A stretch of 64,000 nt of DNA from Candidatus Cryosericum hinesii (GTDB taxonomy: Bacteria; Caldisericota; Caldisericia; Cryosericales; Cryosericaceae), in contig NZ_QXIW01000031.1 in NCBI RefSeq assembly GCF_003570985.1, positions 107,059 through 171,058 of the forward strand, in the 5' to 3' direction. The position numbers and the translations under genes are program-made. Within the stretch, counting starts at the first letter, position 1. Each line of letters opens with the position of its first letter. The notes under the pieces were generated by a model, which did no database searches, was not told where the DNA came from, and saw only the letters and a list, made by a program, of their open reading frames with translations. Shown here piece by piece: positions 14,282 to 23,676 of this stretch.

Positions 14282-16456
14282 CTATGCTTTGTGTGTGTGC
14301 TTCTCGATGAGGTCCACAAGTTCGGGGAAGTCGATACCGTCCGCTTTCACTGTCTCCAGCGTGGGGACTCCGTCGGCATCCCAGCCGCGCCGTGCATACA
14401 CCGCGTCCTGAAGCTGGCGGTATTGCGACTCGCGGTATTGGCGCAGGGCTGCCATCTTCTGCTGCAGGCTCATACCCGCGATGTCCACCTTTGCGGCTTC
14501 AACCAATTGCTTGTCATAGCGTTCCTGCCGGGAAAGGTATTCCTCCTCGGTGACAGGTCCCATGCCACGGTACGGCATCCAGTCGTCTTTGCGCGTCCCC
14601 TGTCCCATGCGCAGGTTGAACAGGCGCTGGAAATCGTACACACGCTTGCTCTGGGCGAGGAGCCCATCGAGGTCGAGTGCATGACCGGTCATGCCCGTGT
14701 ACAGCAGAAGGTAGTTCTCAACGTGTTCGGGGATCCTGGCGGCCTCGATACCAGTGTAGCGGTCGTGGTTGTCCCTGGGCTCCGAGTCGTTCCACGGCAG
14801 CTTGCACAGTCCCATGAGCGAGAACCAGGTACGGAAGAGCGGGAAGAAGGACAGGGCCTCAGCCTTGTCGGCAAACGTGGGCAGCTGGCCCTTGACCTGG
14901 TCCATGAAGATGAGCCACGCCTCGTCGTGCTGTGGTCCCTTGGACGCCATGGCGTACCCGCCCTGCTGGGCCAGCGAGTCCTTGCAGTTGTACTCGGAGA
15001 CTTCCATACCTTTGACTTCCATACCGATGTCATTCACGAACTGAGCGTCAGCATGGTACTCTTCGATGAACAGTTTCTTCAGACGGTGGATACCAAGCCC
15101 GGCGACCTTGCCGAAGCCGCGACCTTCGCCGATCTGGTGGATGAGTTCCAGCGCGTCCATGTCACTGCCAAAGTGGAGGTCGAGACCGCCGGTGATCTCC
15201 TTCGTAAGGATGCCGTTCTCGTAACATTCCATCAAGAAGGCCAGTAATGTGGAGACCGCCACCAGGTCGAGGCCGTAGTAGTCGCAGTAGAAATTGGCCT
15301 CCAGGACAAAGTGAGGGTCGAAGCTGCCGGTATTTGTTCCCAGGCCGCCGATCGTCTCATATTCCGGGCCGTCGACCAGGACCTTCTGTCCTTTGAGGGG
15401 GCCGGTGAGCAGTTCGAAGTTGTCCACGCCGTGGGCACACGACATGGAGCAGCCAAGCCAGCAGCCGTCCGGCATGCCCTGGGAAATCAGCCCAAGCCAG
15501 ACATCGCTCTTGATCTTCTCTGTCCGCGGGTCCGACCCGAACTTGTAGTTCATGACGGGCAGCACGTCGCACTTGTCCAGGATCTCGACGGTGTTGCCGG
15601 TGCCGATCTCGCGCATGCGGCTGTGGGTATGGTCAAGGGTGAGAATCTCCTTGTTCATGCGCCCGCCGGCGAGCTTGATAGGCTCCATGTCGACTGGGCA
15701 GTTGAGCGTTGGCGTCGTCCCGCTGAAATGGATGACGACAGCCCTGAGCCCCTTGTCTCTGAAGACGGTGCCGGGTCCGCCGCGAGCGAGCTGCTTGATA
15801 CGGGTATGTTTCCGCTTGGCGTCCCAGTAGCTGAGATTGATGAGACCCAGCAGCGAGTGGTCGGCACCCTCGCCAGAGGTGGCCACGCTGACATTCTTGC
15901 GGTCGTCATCACCATCGGCGTACATGGCGTGCAGGACCTCTGGCAGGTCGTAGCTGTTGGTCGGTTCATCTGGAGCTGTTTCGATCGTAACGAAGCCCTT
16001 GTTTCCGTCGATGACAAGCATGACGTCTTGAGCAGCCTTGCCCTGGATCTCGATGCAGTCAAAGCCGGAGAACTTCATGAAAGGGGCGAAGAAGCCGCCA
16101 CCATTATTGTCGACAGGAACACCGGTCTCAGGAGAGATGGTAACGGAGTGCGTCTTGCCGGAGCCAGGATACTGCGTCAGGCCGGTCAGTGGTCCGGCCG
16201 TGAAGATGAGTTCGTTCTCAGGATCATTCCAGTGCGTCGCAGGTTTGACGGCCTGCCACAGATAGTACATGCCATAACCACGCCCGCCCGTGAACTTCTC
16301 TCGTACCATGGGCTCGATGGCGCGTTCCTCGATGGTGTTTGTGGTCAAGTCGACGTACAGTCGCCGATCGGTGTAGCCGGCGTGCACACCTCCCGGCGTA
16401 AATGAATACGTCGCCAGGACCTTGTGTGCCTGTCGCATTTCCTCGATGGTCTTCAC
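14282..16456 (-). CDS. Aldehyde:ferredoxin oxidoreductase family, tungsten/molybdenum bis-pterin enzyme
   Basis: 724-residue oxidoreductase, about 100 residues longer than typical AORs. N-terminal pterin-binding motifs (FTGGRGYGMYYLWQ at 56-69 and ARGGPGTVFRDKGLRAV at 224-240) and the [4Fe-4S] ligands C332, C336, C340 and C551 are visible. The spacing is CX3CX3C rather than the CX2CX3C of Pyrococcus AOR. GTG start with GGGAGG upstream. It would oxidise an aldehyde or related substrate and reduce ferredoxin. Fragments of two further copies lie at 8142 and 12198, each facing a permease 3' end. The extra C-terminal region and unknown substrate make 'AOR' a family name only. Confidence 0.88.
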   Translation of the reverse strand: MKTIEEMRQAHKVLATYSFTPGGVHAGYTDRRLYVDLTTNTIEERAIEPMVREKFTGGRGYGMYYLWQAVKPATHWNDPENELIFTAGPLTGLTQYPGSGKTHSVTISPETGVPVDNNGGGFFAPFMKFSGFDCIEIQGKAAQDVMLVIDGNKGFVTIETAPDEPTNSYDLPEVLHAMYADGDDDRKNVSVATSGEGADHSLLGLINLSYWDAKRKHTRIKQLARGGPGTVFRDKGLRAVVIHFSGTTPTLNCPVDMEPIKLAGGRMNKEILTLDHTHSRMREIGTGNTVEILDKCDVLPVMNYKFGSDPRTEKIKSDVWLGLISQGMPDGCWLGCSMSCAHGVDNFELLTGPLKGQKVLVDGPEYETIGGLGTNTGSFDPHFVLEANFYCDYYGLDLVAVSTLLAFLMECYENGILTKEITGGLDLHFGSDMDALELIHQIGEGRGFGKVAGLGIHRLKKLFIEEYHADAQFVNDIGMEVKGMEVSEYNCKDSLAQQGGYAMASKGPQHDEAWLIFMDQVKGQLPTFADKAEALSFFPLFRTWFSLMGLCKLPWNDSEPRDNHDRYTGIEAARIPEHVENYLLLYTGMTGHALDLDGLLAQSKRVYDFQRLFNLRMGQGTRKDDWMPYRGMGPVTEEEYLSRQERYDKQLVEAAKVDIAGMSLQQKMAALRQYRESQYRQLQDAVYARRGWDADGVPTLETVKADGIDFPELVDLIEKHTHKA

Positions 16457-16630
16457 CTTCTACCTCCCGGTTGGCTGTGAATCCATTCACATGGTATGCC
16501 AATCAACACGTTGTTCAAGGTGGTGCATCGGTACCGGCTGTCTGCGTCTGCGGTGTATCCTCGAGTCTGTTGTACAGGCAATGGGGCCCGGCACACACCG
16601 GACCCCGGAGAGGAGGAACGCTGGTTCAGG

Positions 16631-17371
16631 TCAGCAATTGACTTTGGAGCCCCCAAGGTAGGCGGCGCGGACGCGCTCGTCGTTCTTGAGGTCGCAGGCA
16701 TTGCCCTCGATGGCGACCTTGCCGAGTTCCAGGATGTAGCCGTAACGTGCGACACCCAGTGCCTTGCGGGCGTTCTGTTCCACCAGGAGGATGGAGACGC
16801 CCTCTTCCTCGTGGATCTGCCGGATGACCCGGAAGATCTCCTGGACGATGATGGGGGCAAGTCCTAAAGATGGTTCGTCGAGCAACAGGACGCGGGGTTT
16901 AGAGATGAGTCCACGTCCGATGGCCAGCATCTGCTGTTCACCACCCGAGAGCGTCCCCGCCAGCTGCTTGCGCCGTTCCTTGAGGATGGGGAAGAGGGTG
17001 AAGATCCATTCCTTTGTTTTCTCCAGTTCCTTGCCGGCCGGCAGACTGCGGACGCCGTAGGCACCCAGGTTCAGGTTTTCCTCCGTCGTGAGGGTCGAAA
17101 AGACATGCCGGCCCTCGGGCACATGCGCGATGCCCAGTCCCGCGAGGCGGAAAGCCTGTACTGTGGCAAGATCCCGCCCCTTGAGCGAGATGGAACCCCC
17201 CTTGATGGGCTGGATGCGTGAGATGGACTTGAGCAGAGTCGTTTTGCCTGCCCCGTTTGCGCCGAGCACGGCGACGATGTCGTGCTCGCCCAGCTCGACG
17301 TCGACTCCCTTGAGGGCCTGCACGGTTCCATAGTTGACGACAAGGTTCTTTATGGCCAGTACTGTCGCCAT
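16631..17371 (-). CDS. livF: Branched-chain amino-acid-type ABC transporter ATP-binding protein LivF
   Basis: 246-residue ATPase: Walker A GANGAGKTT, Q-loop region, signature LSGGEQQMLAIGRGL, Walker B VLLLDEPSLGL and switch His replaced in context by LLVEQNA, as in LivF. The ATG lies 1 nt after the livMG stop with AAGGAGG 9 nt upstream; a longer open frame to 17548 is rejected as overlap. Last gene of the livK-H-MG-F operon. Energises import together with the LivG domain. Confidence 0.92.
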   Translation of the reverse strand: MATVLAIKNLVVNYGTVQALKGVDVELGEHDIVAVLGANGAGKTTLLKSISRIQPIKGGSISLKGRDLATVQAFRLAGLGIAHVPEGRHVFSTLTTEENLNLGAYGVRSLPAGKELEKTKEWIFTLFPILKERRKQLAGTLSGGEQQMLAIGRGLISKPRVLLLDEPSLGLAPIIVQEIFRVIRQIHEEEGVSILLVEQNARKALGVARYGYILELGKVAIEGNACDLKNDERVRAAYLGGSKVNC

Positions 17372-17372
17372 G

Positions 17373-19295
17373 TCAGTCATCCTCCTTACCCAGATAGGCT
17401 TCGATGACGCGCTGGTTGTTGTAAATGTCCTTGGGCAGACCTTCGGCGATCTTTTGCCCCATATCCATGACGGCAACCCAGTCCGAGATGCCCATGACGA
17501 CCTGCATGTCATGCTCGATGAGCAGCAGCGTGAATCCCTCCTTGACAAGGGCCTGCAACAGGACCATCAAATCCTCGCTTTCCCTGTCGTTGAGTCCAGA
17601 GGAGGGCTCGTCCAGAATCAGAAGGTGGGGAGCGGTCGCGAGTGCGCGGGCGATCTCCAGGTAACGCTGCTTGCCGTACGGCAGGTTTTTGGCCAGTTCG
17701 TTGCGGTATTTCCACAGGCCTACCTGGTCGAGGCGGTAAGCAGCCGTCGCGACGATGTCGCGTTCCTCACGGACTTCGCCGATCGTATGCATAATGGCGG
17801 CCCATGTCCCGGACCGCGCATGGCAATGAGGGCCGGACATGATGTTCTCGATACAGGTCAGCGACGGGAACAGCCGAATGTTCTGAAAGGTGCGGGCGAT
17901 GCCGTAGCTGATAATGGTATGGGGCTTGAGGCCCGTGATGTCGCGTCCCAGGAAGTCGATCTGCCCCGACGTAGGTTTGTAGATGCCCGTGATCATGTTG
18001 AACAGCGTCGTCTTGCCGGCGCCGTTGGGCCCGATGAGGGACGTGATCTTTCCGGTACGCACGTTCAGGTCGAAGTTGTTTACTGCGGTCAGCCCACCGA
18101 ACTTCAGGGTAGCGCCGTGCGTCTGCAGCAACATCCCCTCGTCCATGACCACGGTCACGGGTGGGAGTTTCACTCCTCTGACGACGGCTGTGGTGGACGG
18201 CTTGAGCATGGCAGGGTCTGGCTTTCCCAGTGGGATGAGGTCTTCATCCTTCTTGGGGAGACCCCGGATGCCGAGACCATCCAGTCCGGTGCCCTCTCGC
18301 TTGCGCGGCCACATGCCCCCGGGGCGGAAGATCATCATCAGCATGAGCGCGAGTCCAAAGAACAGCAGACGGTAGGTGGCGAACTGACGGAAGACCTCGG
18401 GGAACACGACGACCACGGCTGCCCCCAGGATACTGCCGGGGATAGAGCCAAGACCGCCCAGCAGGACGATGCAGAAGAGCAGCGAGGACTCGATGAAGGT
18501 AAAGCTCTGTGGTGAGACAGACATTTGCTTGGACGCGTAGATGTTGCCTGCAATACCCGCAAGCGCGGCACCCAGCACGAACGCCAGCAGCTTGTAGGAA
18601 CGCACGTCCACACCACTTGCTTCAGCTGCGGTCTCGTCCTCGCGGATGTAGTTCCAGGCTCTGCCGATGCGGGAATGCTGCAGGCGCACCAGGCCGAAGA
18701 CGACGATCCCTATGATGATCCAGGTGTAGAAATAGAATTGCGTCGATGAATTGATGGCAAGCCCGAAGAGGTTTGGTCCACCGATGCCGTTGATGCCGTT
18801 GGGCCCGCCTGTCAGGTTGAAGGGGTTGTTGATCATGGTCAGACGCACGATCTCGCCAATGCCGATGGTCACGATGCACAGGTAATCGCCTTTCAGGTGG
18901 ATGACAGGCGATGTCACCAGGAACGCAAACCCGGCAGCGATCAGGGCGCTCAGTGGCAACAGCACGATGATGGGCACGTGCAGGGTCGTGTTCAGGATGG
19001 CCGTGACGTAGGCGCCGACGGCATAGAACGCGGTGTGCCCCAGATCGAACAGGCCGACCTCGCCCAGCACGATGTTGAGACTGAGGCCCAGCAGTGCATA
19101 GATGCCTACGAAGAAGGCGACGTCAATCCAGTAGTCGGAGATGAACGGCAGGAATGGATATGCGGCGAACAGCGCCCCGGTGATGGTAAGCAGGAGCCAC
19201 CCACGGTTCCTGGACCAGAATGTGGAGGGCTGGTCACCAGAGGGCTTGTTCACCCCCAGGCCGACACGCTTGAGGATATTCTCTGTGATTCCCAT
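17373..19295 (-). CDS. LivM-LivG fusion: permease and ATPase in one chain
   Basis: 640 residues. Residues about 30-325 are a LivM permease (GLSLNIVLGEVGLFDLGHTAFYAVGAY is the hallmark), residues about 326-385 a linker rich in Gly, Lys and Pro, and residues about 386-640 a LivG ATPase (Walker A GPNGAGKT at 422-429, signature-equivalent LPYGKQRYLEIARAL near 538, Walker B LLILDEPSSGLN near 558). These are normally two genes. The frame is open throughout with no sign of a sequencing join. Operon position between livH and livF supports one BCAA-type transporter with asymmetric subunits. Confidence 0.92.
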   Translation of the reverse strand: MGITENILKRVGLGVNKPSGDQPSTFWSRNRGWLLLTITGALFAAYPFLPFISDYWIDVAFFVGIYALLGLSLNIVLGEVGLFDLGHTAFYAVGAYVTAILNTTLHVPIIVLLPLSALIAAGFAFLVTSPVIHLKGDYLCIVTIGIGEIVRLTMINNPFNLTGGPNGINGIGGPNLFGLAINSSTQFYFYTWIIIGIVVFGLVRLQHSRIGRAWNYIREDETAAEASGVDVRSYKLLAFVLGAALAGIAGNIYASKQMSVSPQSFTFIESSLLFCIVLLGGLGSIPGSILGAAVVVVFPEVFRQFATYRLLFFGLALMLMMIFRPGGMWPRKREGTGLDGLGIRGLPKKDEDLIPLGKPDPAMLKPSTTAVVRGVKLPPVTVVMDEGMLLQTHGATLKFGGLTAVNNFDLNVRTGKITSLIGPNGAGKTTLFNMITGIYKPTSGQIDFLGRDITGLKPHTIISYGIARTFQNIRLFPSLTCIENIMSGPHCHARSGTWAAIMHTIGEVREERDIVATAAYRLDQVGLWKYRNELAKNLPYGKQRYLEIARALATAPHLLILDEPSSGLNDRESEDLMVLLQALVKEGFTLLLIEHDMQVVMGISDWVAVMDMGQKIAEGLPKDIYNNQRVIEAYLGKEDD

Positions 19296-19305
19296 GGCAG
19301 CGGTC

Positions 19306-20217
19306 TCAGACCTTTTCCGCTGTTTTCTCGCCCAGCAACCCGGTCGGTCGCCAGAGGAGAACAGCGATCAGGATGACGAAGACAAAAACATCCTTCCACG
19401 CTCCACTGATGTAACCGGCAAAGAGTGATTCCATAAGTCCCAGCAGCAACCCGCCGATCATGGCGCCCGGGATGTTGCCGATGCCGCCCAGGATGGTGGC
19501 AGTGAACGCTTTGAGGCCGTAGGTCCAGCCCATGTTGAAACTGATGGCACGGTAGTACAAGCCATTCATGACGCCGGCAATACCGCCGAGGGCAGGGCCC
19601 AGGGCGAAGATGAAGAAGATGACGACGCGGACATCGATGCCCATCAGCGTCGCAGTGCTGCGGTCGAGAGCAGTGGCGCGTATGGCTGCGCCAAATGTCG
19701 TCTTCTCGACGATGAACCAGATGACCAGCATGAGCGTAAACGAGAGCAGCAGGATGACGACCTGCAGACTGGTCACCGGCAGTCCCAGGAGGGAGAATCG
19801 TGTTGAGGGGACGACGGCTGCGGGATAAGCCTGGGGACGGGAACCCCAGATGGCCATGATGCCGTTCTGCAGGAAGATGGACATACCGAGCGCAGAGACG
19901 ACCAGCGAAAGTCGACCTGCTGGATAGACGGGGCGATACGCGATGCGTTCCATCAGGACGCCTGCGAGGCCGATGCCCACGAAGGCAAACAGCATCGCTA
20001 TGGCCATTCCTCCCCAGAGTCCGAAGTGGACCGTCACCCAGGACGAACTCGCGATGAGCAGGGTGTAGCCCAGATACGAACCCAGGGCGAAGAGGTCACC
20101 ATGGGCAAAATTGATCAATTTCATGACACCGTACACCATCGAATAGCCCAATGCCACCAGTGCATAGAACGAACCGATGGTCAGGCCATTTATCAACTGT
20201 TCAAAGAACGTGGCCAT
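19306..20217 (-). CDS. livH: LivH-type permease
   Basis: 303-residue inner-membrane permease: FFEQLINGLTIGSFYALVAL then GYSMVYGVMKLINFAHGD is the diagnostic LivH N-terminus, with about eight helices and the EAA-like region MGIDVRVVIFFIFALGPALGGIAGVMNGLYY. It forms the translocation path with the LivM part of the neighbouring fusion. Spacing to livMG is 10 nt, so they are co-transcribed. Confidence 0.94.
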   Translation of the reverse strand: MATFFEQLINGLTIGSFYALVALGYSMVYGVMKLINFAHGDLFALGSYLGYTLLIASSSWVTVHFGLWGGMAIAMLFAFVGIGLAGVLMERIAYRPVYPAGRLSLVVSALGMSIFLQNGIMAIWGSRPQAYPAAVVPSTRFSLLGLPVTSLQVVILLLSFTLMLVIWFIVEKTTFGAAIRATALDRSTATLMGIDVRVVIFFIFALGPALGGIAGVMNGLYYRAISFNMGWTYGLKAFTATILGGIGNIPGAMIGGLLLGLMESLFAGYISGAWKDVFVFVILIAVLLWRPTGLLGEKTAEKV

Positions 20218-20246
20218 GGTGACCTCGCTTCAATCAGGATTCGAGA

Positions 20247-21410
20247 CTATGGCTTATGGATGACAAGCTTTCCGTCGGCAGCGACCTCATACATCTTGTA
20301 GGGAACGTCCTTGCGGTCGCCCTGCGCTGTGAACAATGTGGGGCCGGTGACGCCTTCCACCCCGGTCATGTTGGTGTGCATGGCCGTGGCGATGGCATCT
20401 GCATCCGTGGAATTGGCCTTGCCGATGGCGCCCACAATGGCGTACAAGGCGTCAGCAGCGTAGACTGGCCACGGGCTGGACGGGAGTGCGTTGAACTTCT
20501 GCTGATACAGGTCGCGGAACTGCCCAGCAATGGTGGTCGTGACATCGGTGACGAGAGGCTCCTGTGTCATGAGAGCGCCTTTGGCAACATCAAGACCGGC
20601 GATCTTGACGAAGTCGTCATTGATGGCGGCGTTTCCACCAATAAACGGGCAGGTCAGACCGGCATCGTGTGCCTGGCGGATCAGCAGGCCGGCTTCGGGG
20701 TAGTAGCCAGTGAAGTACCATACATCAGGCTTGGTATCGCGCAGCTTGGTGACGGCAGCCGAGAAGTCCTTCTCGCCAGGGGTGATGGCGTCATAGTAGA
20801 CGATTTCGGTCTTCTTCGCGTCAAGGTACGGCTGGAGTGCCTTCTTGGCTTCCTCGGCGACACCCTTGGCGAACGTGCTGTTGTCGTGCATGATGGCGAT
20901 GCTCTTGGCACCCATCGTTTCGACGGCGTACTTGGCGAAGAACAAACCCTGGGCATCGTCGCGGCCGCAGGTCCTGAAGAAGTACGTGCGCTGCTTGTCC
21001 ATGGTCAGACCGACCGCGGTGCAGCCATAGCCTACCGAGACCATCTTGTTCTTCTCATAAATGTCTGCGGCCGGCTGGGTGACGGAAGACCCGTAGCTGC
21101 CGATAACGGCGACAACCTTCATTGAGACGGCCTTCTGGGCTGCGATTGCGCTGTCCTTGGGGTTGGAACCGTCATCCACGACCGTGACGGCGATCTGACG
21201 TCCCAGGACGCCGCCGGCTTTGTTGATAAGTTCAGTGGCAACTTCGACCGACTGTTTTGCCATTTGACCTTCATAAGCATAATCACCAGTGATGGGGGCT
21301 TGCAGCGCTATCTGGATCGTTCCGGTGTCACCAGTCTTCTTGGCACAGCCGGAAAGGAAGAGTACTGCGGCAAGCATACAAACCAGTACGACTGATACGG
21401 TCTTTCTCAT
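20247..21410 (-). CDS. livK: LivK-type substrate-binding lipoprotein
   Basis: 387 residues; MRKTVSVVLVCMLAAVLFLSGC is a lipoprotein signal ending in a lipobox Cys, then a type-I periplasmic binding fold (IQIALQAPITGDYAYEGQ, VDDGSNPKDSAIAAQKAV, VIGSYGSSVTQPAADIY). I start at the ATG with GGAGG 6 nt upstream. First gene of the transporter operon and divergent from the proline-dehydrogenase-like genes. The ligand could be a branched-chain amino acid, but the neighbours make proline-type ligands worth testing. Confidence 0.92.
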   Translation of the reverse strand: MRKTVSVVLVCMLAAVLFLSGCAKKTGDTGTIQIALQAPITGDYAYEGQMAKQSVEVATELINKAGGVLGRQIAVTVVDDGSNPKDSAIAAQKAVSMKVVAVIGSYGSSVTQPAADIYEKNKMVSVGYGCTAVGLTMDKQRTYFFRTCGRDDAQGLFFAKYAVETMGAKSIAIMHDNSTFAKGVAEEAKKALQPYLDAKKTEIVYYDAITPGEKDFSAAVTKLRDTKPDVWYFTGYYPEAGLLIRQAHDAGLTCPFIGGNAAINDDFVKIAGLDVAKGALMTQEPLVTDVTTTIAGQFRDLYQQKFNALPSSPWPVYAADALYAIVGAIGKANSTDADAIATAMHTNMTGVEGVTGPTLFTAQGDRKDVPYKMYEVAADGKLVIHKP

Positions 21411-21768
21411 TCTCCTACCTCCTGTTTCTCGCGCGAATGTGGTGAGATCGATATCGTCGTGCACGAGCTTTTTCGGTAGAGCTTGTCGTGCCGTACCATT
21501 TTGTCGGAGTCCGTTTTTTCTGTTGTACCTCCTGGGGTTGAGGTTCTGCTCCATGTTGATAGATGCAGAAAAAAATACAATATCAACCCCACCGATCAAC
21601 CCAGAACCCGGACGGGGTCAATATCTTGTTGACCCTTCGTTTTGTACGCTCGGAGACGTCGTCCTGCGTCTGAGAGTTGTCGTTTTTTCACTGTCTTGTA
21701 GAAAAAAGGCATGGGTGGTTCTATACTGCAAGTGTAGGAAACCAATTCGCATCGGAGAGGTGAAAAAG
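21411..21768 (+). promoter_or_regulatory. 358-bp divergent intergenic region with inverted repeat
   Basis: Separates livK (minus) from the dehydrogenase operon (plus) and contains no gene. An inverted repeat GGGTCAA-N7-TTGACCC (21615-21635) is a possible operator for co-regulation. On the plus strand TATACT (21722-21727) is a plausible -10 box. An AT-rich run near 21570 may hold the livK promoter. Confidence 0.45.
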
Positions 21769-23187
21769 GTGGAAGACAATCGCATTGCCACGCATCCGAT
21801 CCTTGCGTGGAACCGGGGAAACCCGGTACACGTCACGTACGACGGCAGACAGATTACCGCCTACCCCCAGGAAACAGTAGCGATGGCTCTGTATGCATCT
21901 GGCGTGAAGCAGTACAGCACCTCCTCCCGGTTCTATCGCCCCAGGGGCATGTTCTGCGCTATCGGCAAGTGCTCATCCTGCATGATGCGCGTTGACGGGA
22001 TCCCCAATACGCGTACCTGCGTCCTGCAGGTGCGGGATGGGATGGAGGTCGAGACGCAGCACGGTGATGGCAAGTTCCCTGACGTGCAGGCTGCCATGAA
22101 GGGTGTCAAGGAGAAGAACGCAGAGATCCTGGTCATCGGCGGCGGGCCGGCGGGTCTGGAAGCGTCTCTCTGGGCGGCAAAGGCCGGTGCGGACGTCATC
22201 CTGCTGGATCAGAACCCCAAGTTGGGTGGCCAGCTGGTCAAGCAGACGCACAAGTTCTTCGGCTCGGCGAAAGAGAACGCCGGGACGCGCGGCGTCACCA
22301 TCGCGAAGAAGCTGATCGAGGAGGTCGTAGCGACGTCCAACATCACTGTCTACAGCGGCTTCACCGCGTTTGGGTGGTTCCAGGGTTCTGTCTGTGCCGC
22401 TGACCAGGACCATGCGGTTCTCTTCCACCCTCGCAAGGTCATCGTCGCCACGGGCGCAGCCGAGAAGATGCTGATGTTCAAGAACAACGACATGCCAGGC
22501 GTCTTCGGGGCGGGAGCCGCGCAGACGCTGATGAACGTCTATGGCATCAAGCCTGGCAACAAGGTCCTGATGGTCGGTGCGGGCAATGTCGGCCTCATCG
22601 TCAGCTACCAGCTGATGCAGGCAGGCATTGAGGTTGTTGGGGTCATCGAGGGCGCGCCACGGGTGGGCGGGTATCTCGTCCACGCGAGCAAGATTGCCCG
22701 GAACGGCGTCCGCATCATGACGCGTCATACCGTGCTGGAAGCGGTCGGCACCGACCACGTCGAAGCGGCGATCATTGCCGAAGTTGACGAGAAGTGGCAA
22801 CCGATTCCCGGCACCGAGCAGCGTGTCGAGTGCGACACGATCTGTCTGTCTGCGGGGCTCAAGCCTTCCACCGAGCTTCTCGAGCAGGCAAAGCTGGATC
22901 TCGCCTATACGGGTGAGCTGGGCGGCTGGGTCGCCAAGCGCAACTGGGCGATGCGTACCAGCAATCCCGACATCTTTGCCGCAGGTGACGCCTCCGGCAT
23001 CGAAGAGGCCTCCACCGCCATGATGGAAGGCAAGATTGCAGGACTCCAGGCCGCGTACGACCTTGGACATATGGATGTGCCGGTCGAAGAACAGAAGGAG
23101 ACCAGGCACAATCTGGATGACCTCCGGGCCGGACCGTTCGGCGTCAAGATCTGTATCGGACTCAAATGCGTCGAGGTGCTTGAATGA
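21769..23187 (+). CDS. 2Fe-2S/FAD/NAD(P)-type oxidoreductase, alpha subunit of a proline-dehydrogenase-like complex
   Basis: 472 residues. An N-terminal Fer2_4-type [2Fe-2S] domain (RGMFCAIGKCSSCMMRVDG) is fused to a pyridine-nucleotide-disulfide reductase fold: FAD motif VIGGGPAGLEASLWAAKAGA at about 122, second dinucleotide site VLMVGAGNVGLIVSYQLMQAGI, and C-terminal FAAGDASGIEEA. This layout is shared by subunits of octopine oxidase, sarcosine oxidase, HcnA/B and archaeal four-subunit L-proline dehydrogenase. GTG start with GGAGAGG 8 nt upstream. Stop overlaps the next ATG. The C-terminus KICIGLKCVEVLE adds two Cys. Confidence 0.85.
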   Translation: MEDNRIATHPILAWNRGNPVHVTYDGRQITAYPQETVAMALYASGVKQYSTSSRFYRPRGMFCAIGKCSSCMMRVDGIPNTRTCVLQVRDGMEVETQHGDGKFPDVQAAMKGVKEKNAEILVIGGGPAGLEASLWAAKAGADVILLDQNPKLGGQLVKQTHKFFGSAKENAGTRGVTIAKKLIEEVVATSNITVYSGFTAFGWFQGSVCAADQDHAVLFHPRKVIVATGAAEKMLMFKNNDMPGVFGAGAAQTLMNVYGIKPGNKVLMVGAGNVGLIVSYQLMQAGIEVVGVIEGAPRVGGYLVHASKIARNGVRIMTRHTVLEAVGTDHVEAAIIAEVDEKWQPIPGTEQRVECDTICLSAGLKPSTELLEQAKLDLAYTGELGGWVAKRNWAMRTSNPDIFAAGDASGIEEASTAMMEGKIAGLQAAYDLGHMDVPVEEQKETRHNLDDLRAGPFGVKICIGLKCVEVLE

Positions 23188-23672
23188 ACCACTTTGAAAC
23201 CGGAATCATCGATATTACGTATCTGCGCGAGAACGATTTTCTCCCTCCCGAAGAGCGCGAGAAGAAGGGACCAGTCGCTGTCATCGAGTGCATCCAGGAG
23301 ATCCCTTGCAACCCGTGTGTCAGCGCCTGCAAGTTCGACGCCATCATCATGGACGGCATCAACGGCATCCCGCACGTCGACTTTGCCAAGTGCACGGGAT
23401 GCATGAGCTGCCTCAAGGTTTGCCCCGGTCTTGCCATCTTCATCCAGGACAAGTCAAAGGCGAAGCCGTCGGTCACGGTCCCGTACGAGTACCTGCCCCT
23501 GCCCGTCAAGGGCAGCACGGTTACACTGCTTGGTCGCGACGGAGCTTCGCTGGGAAGCGCGATCGTCAAGTTTGTGCTGCCTGCCGACACTGTCAGCAGG
23601 TCATCGCTCATTTCTGTCGAGTTCGACAATCCTGCTCTCTGTGAACAGGTGCGCAACATCAAAGTGGGGTAA
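23184..23672 (+). CDS. 4Fe-4S ferredoxin-like subunit
   Basis: 162 residues with two cluster motifs: IPCNPCVSACKFDAI (irregular) and CTGCMSCLKVCPG (classic). The remainder, with PYEYLPLPVKGSTVTLLGRD, has a small beta-rich domain seen in such subunits. ATGA overlap with the upstream gene couples them. Predicted to carry electrons from the flavoprotein(s) of the complex to a cellular acceptor. Name by context only. Confidence 0.83.
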   Translation: MNHFETGIIDITYLRENDFLPPEEREKKGPVAVIECIQEIPCNPCVSACKFDAIIMDGINGIPHVDFAKCTGCMSCLKVCPGLAIFIQDKSKAKPSVTVPYEYLPLPVKGSTVTLLGRDGASLGSAIVKFVLPADTVSRSSLISVEFDNPALCEQVRNIKVG

Positions 23673-23676
23673 CGAC

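Noticed and set aside
15311..16405. 364-codon plus-strand frame inside the AOR gene
   Set aside because: Antisense shadow; the AOR reading frame carries all family motifs.
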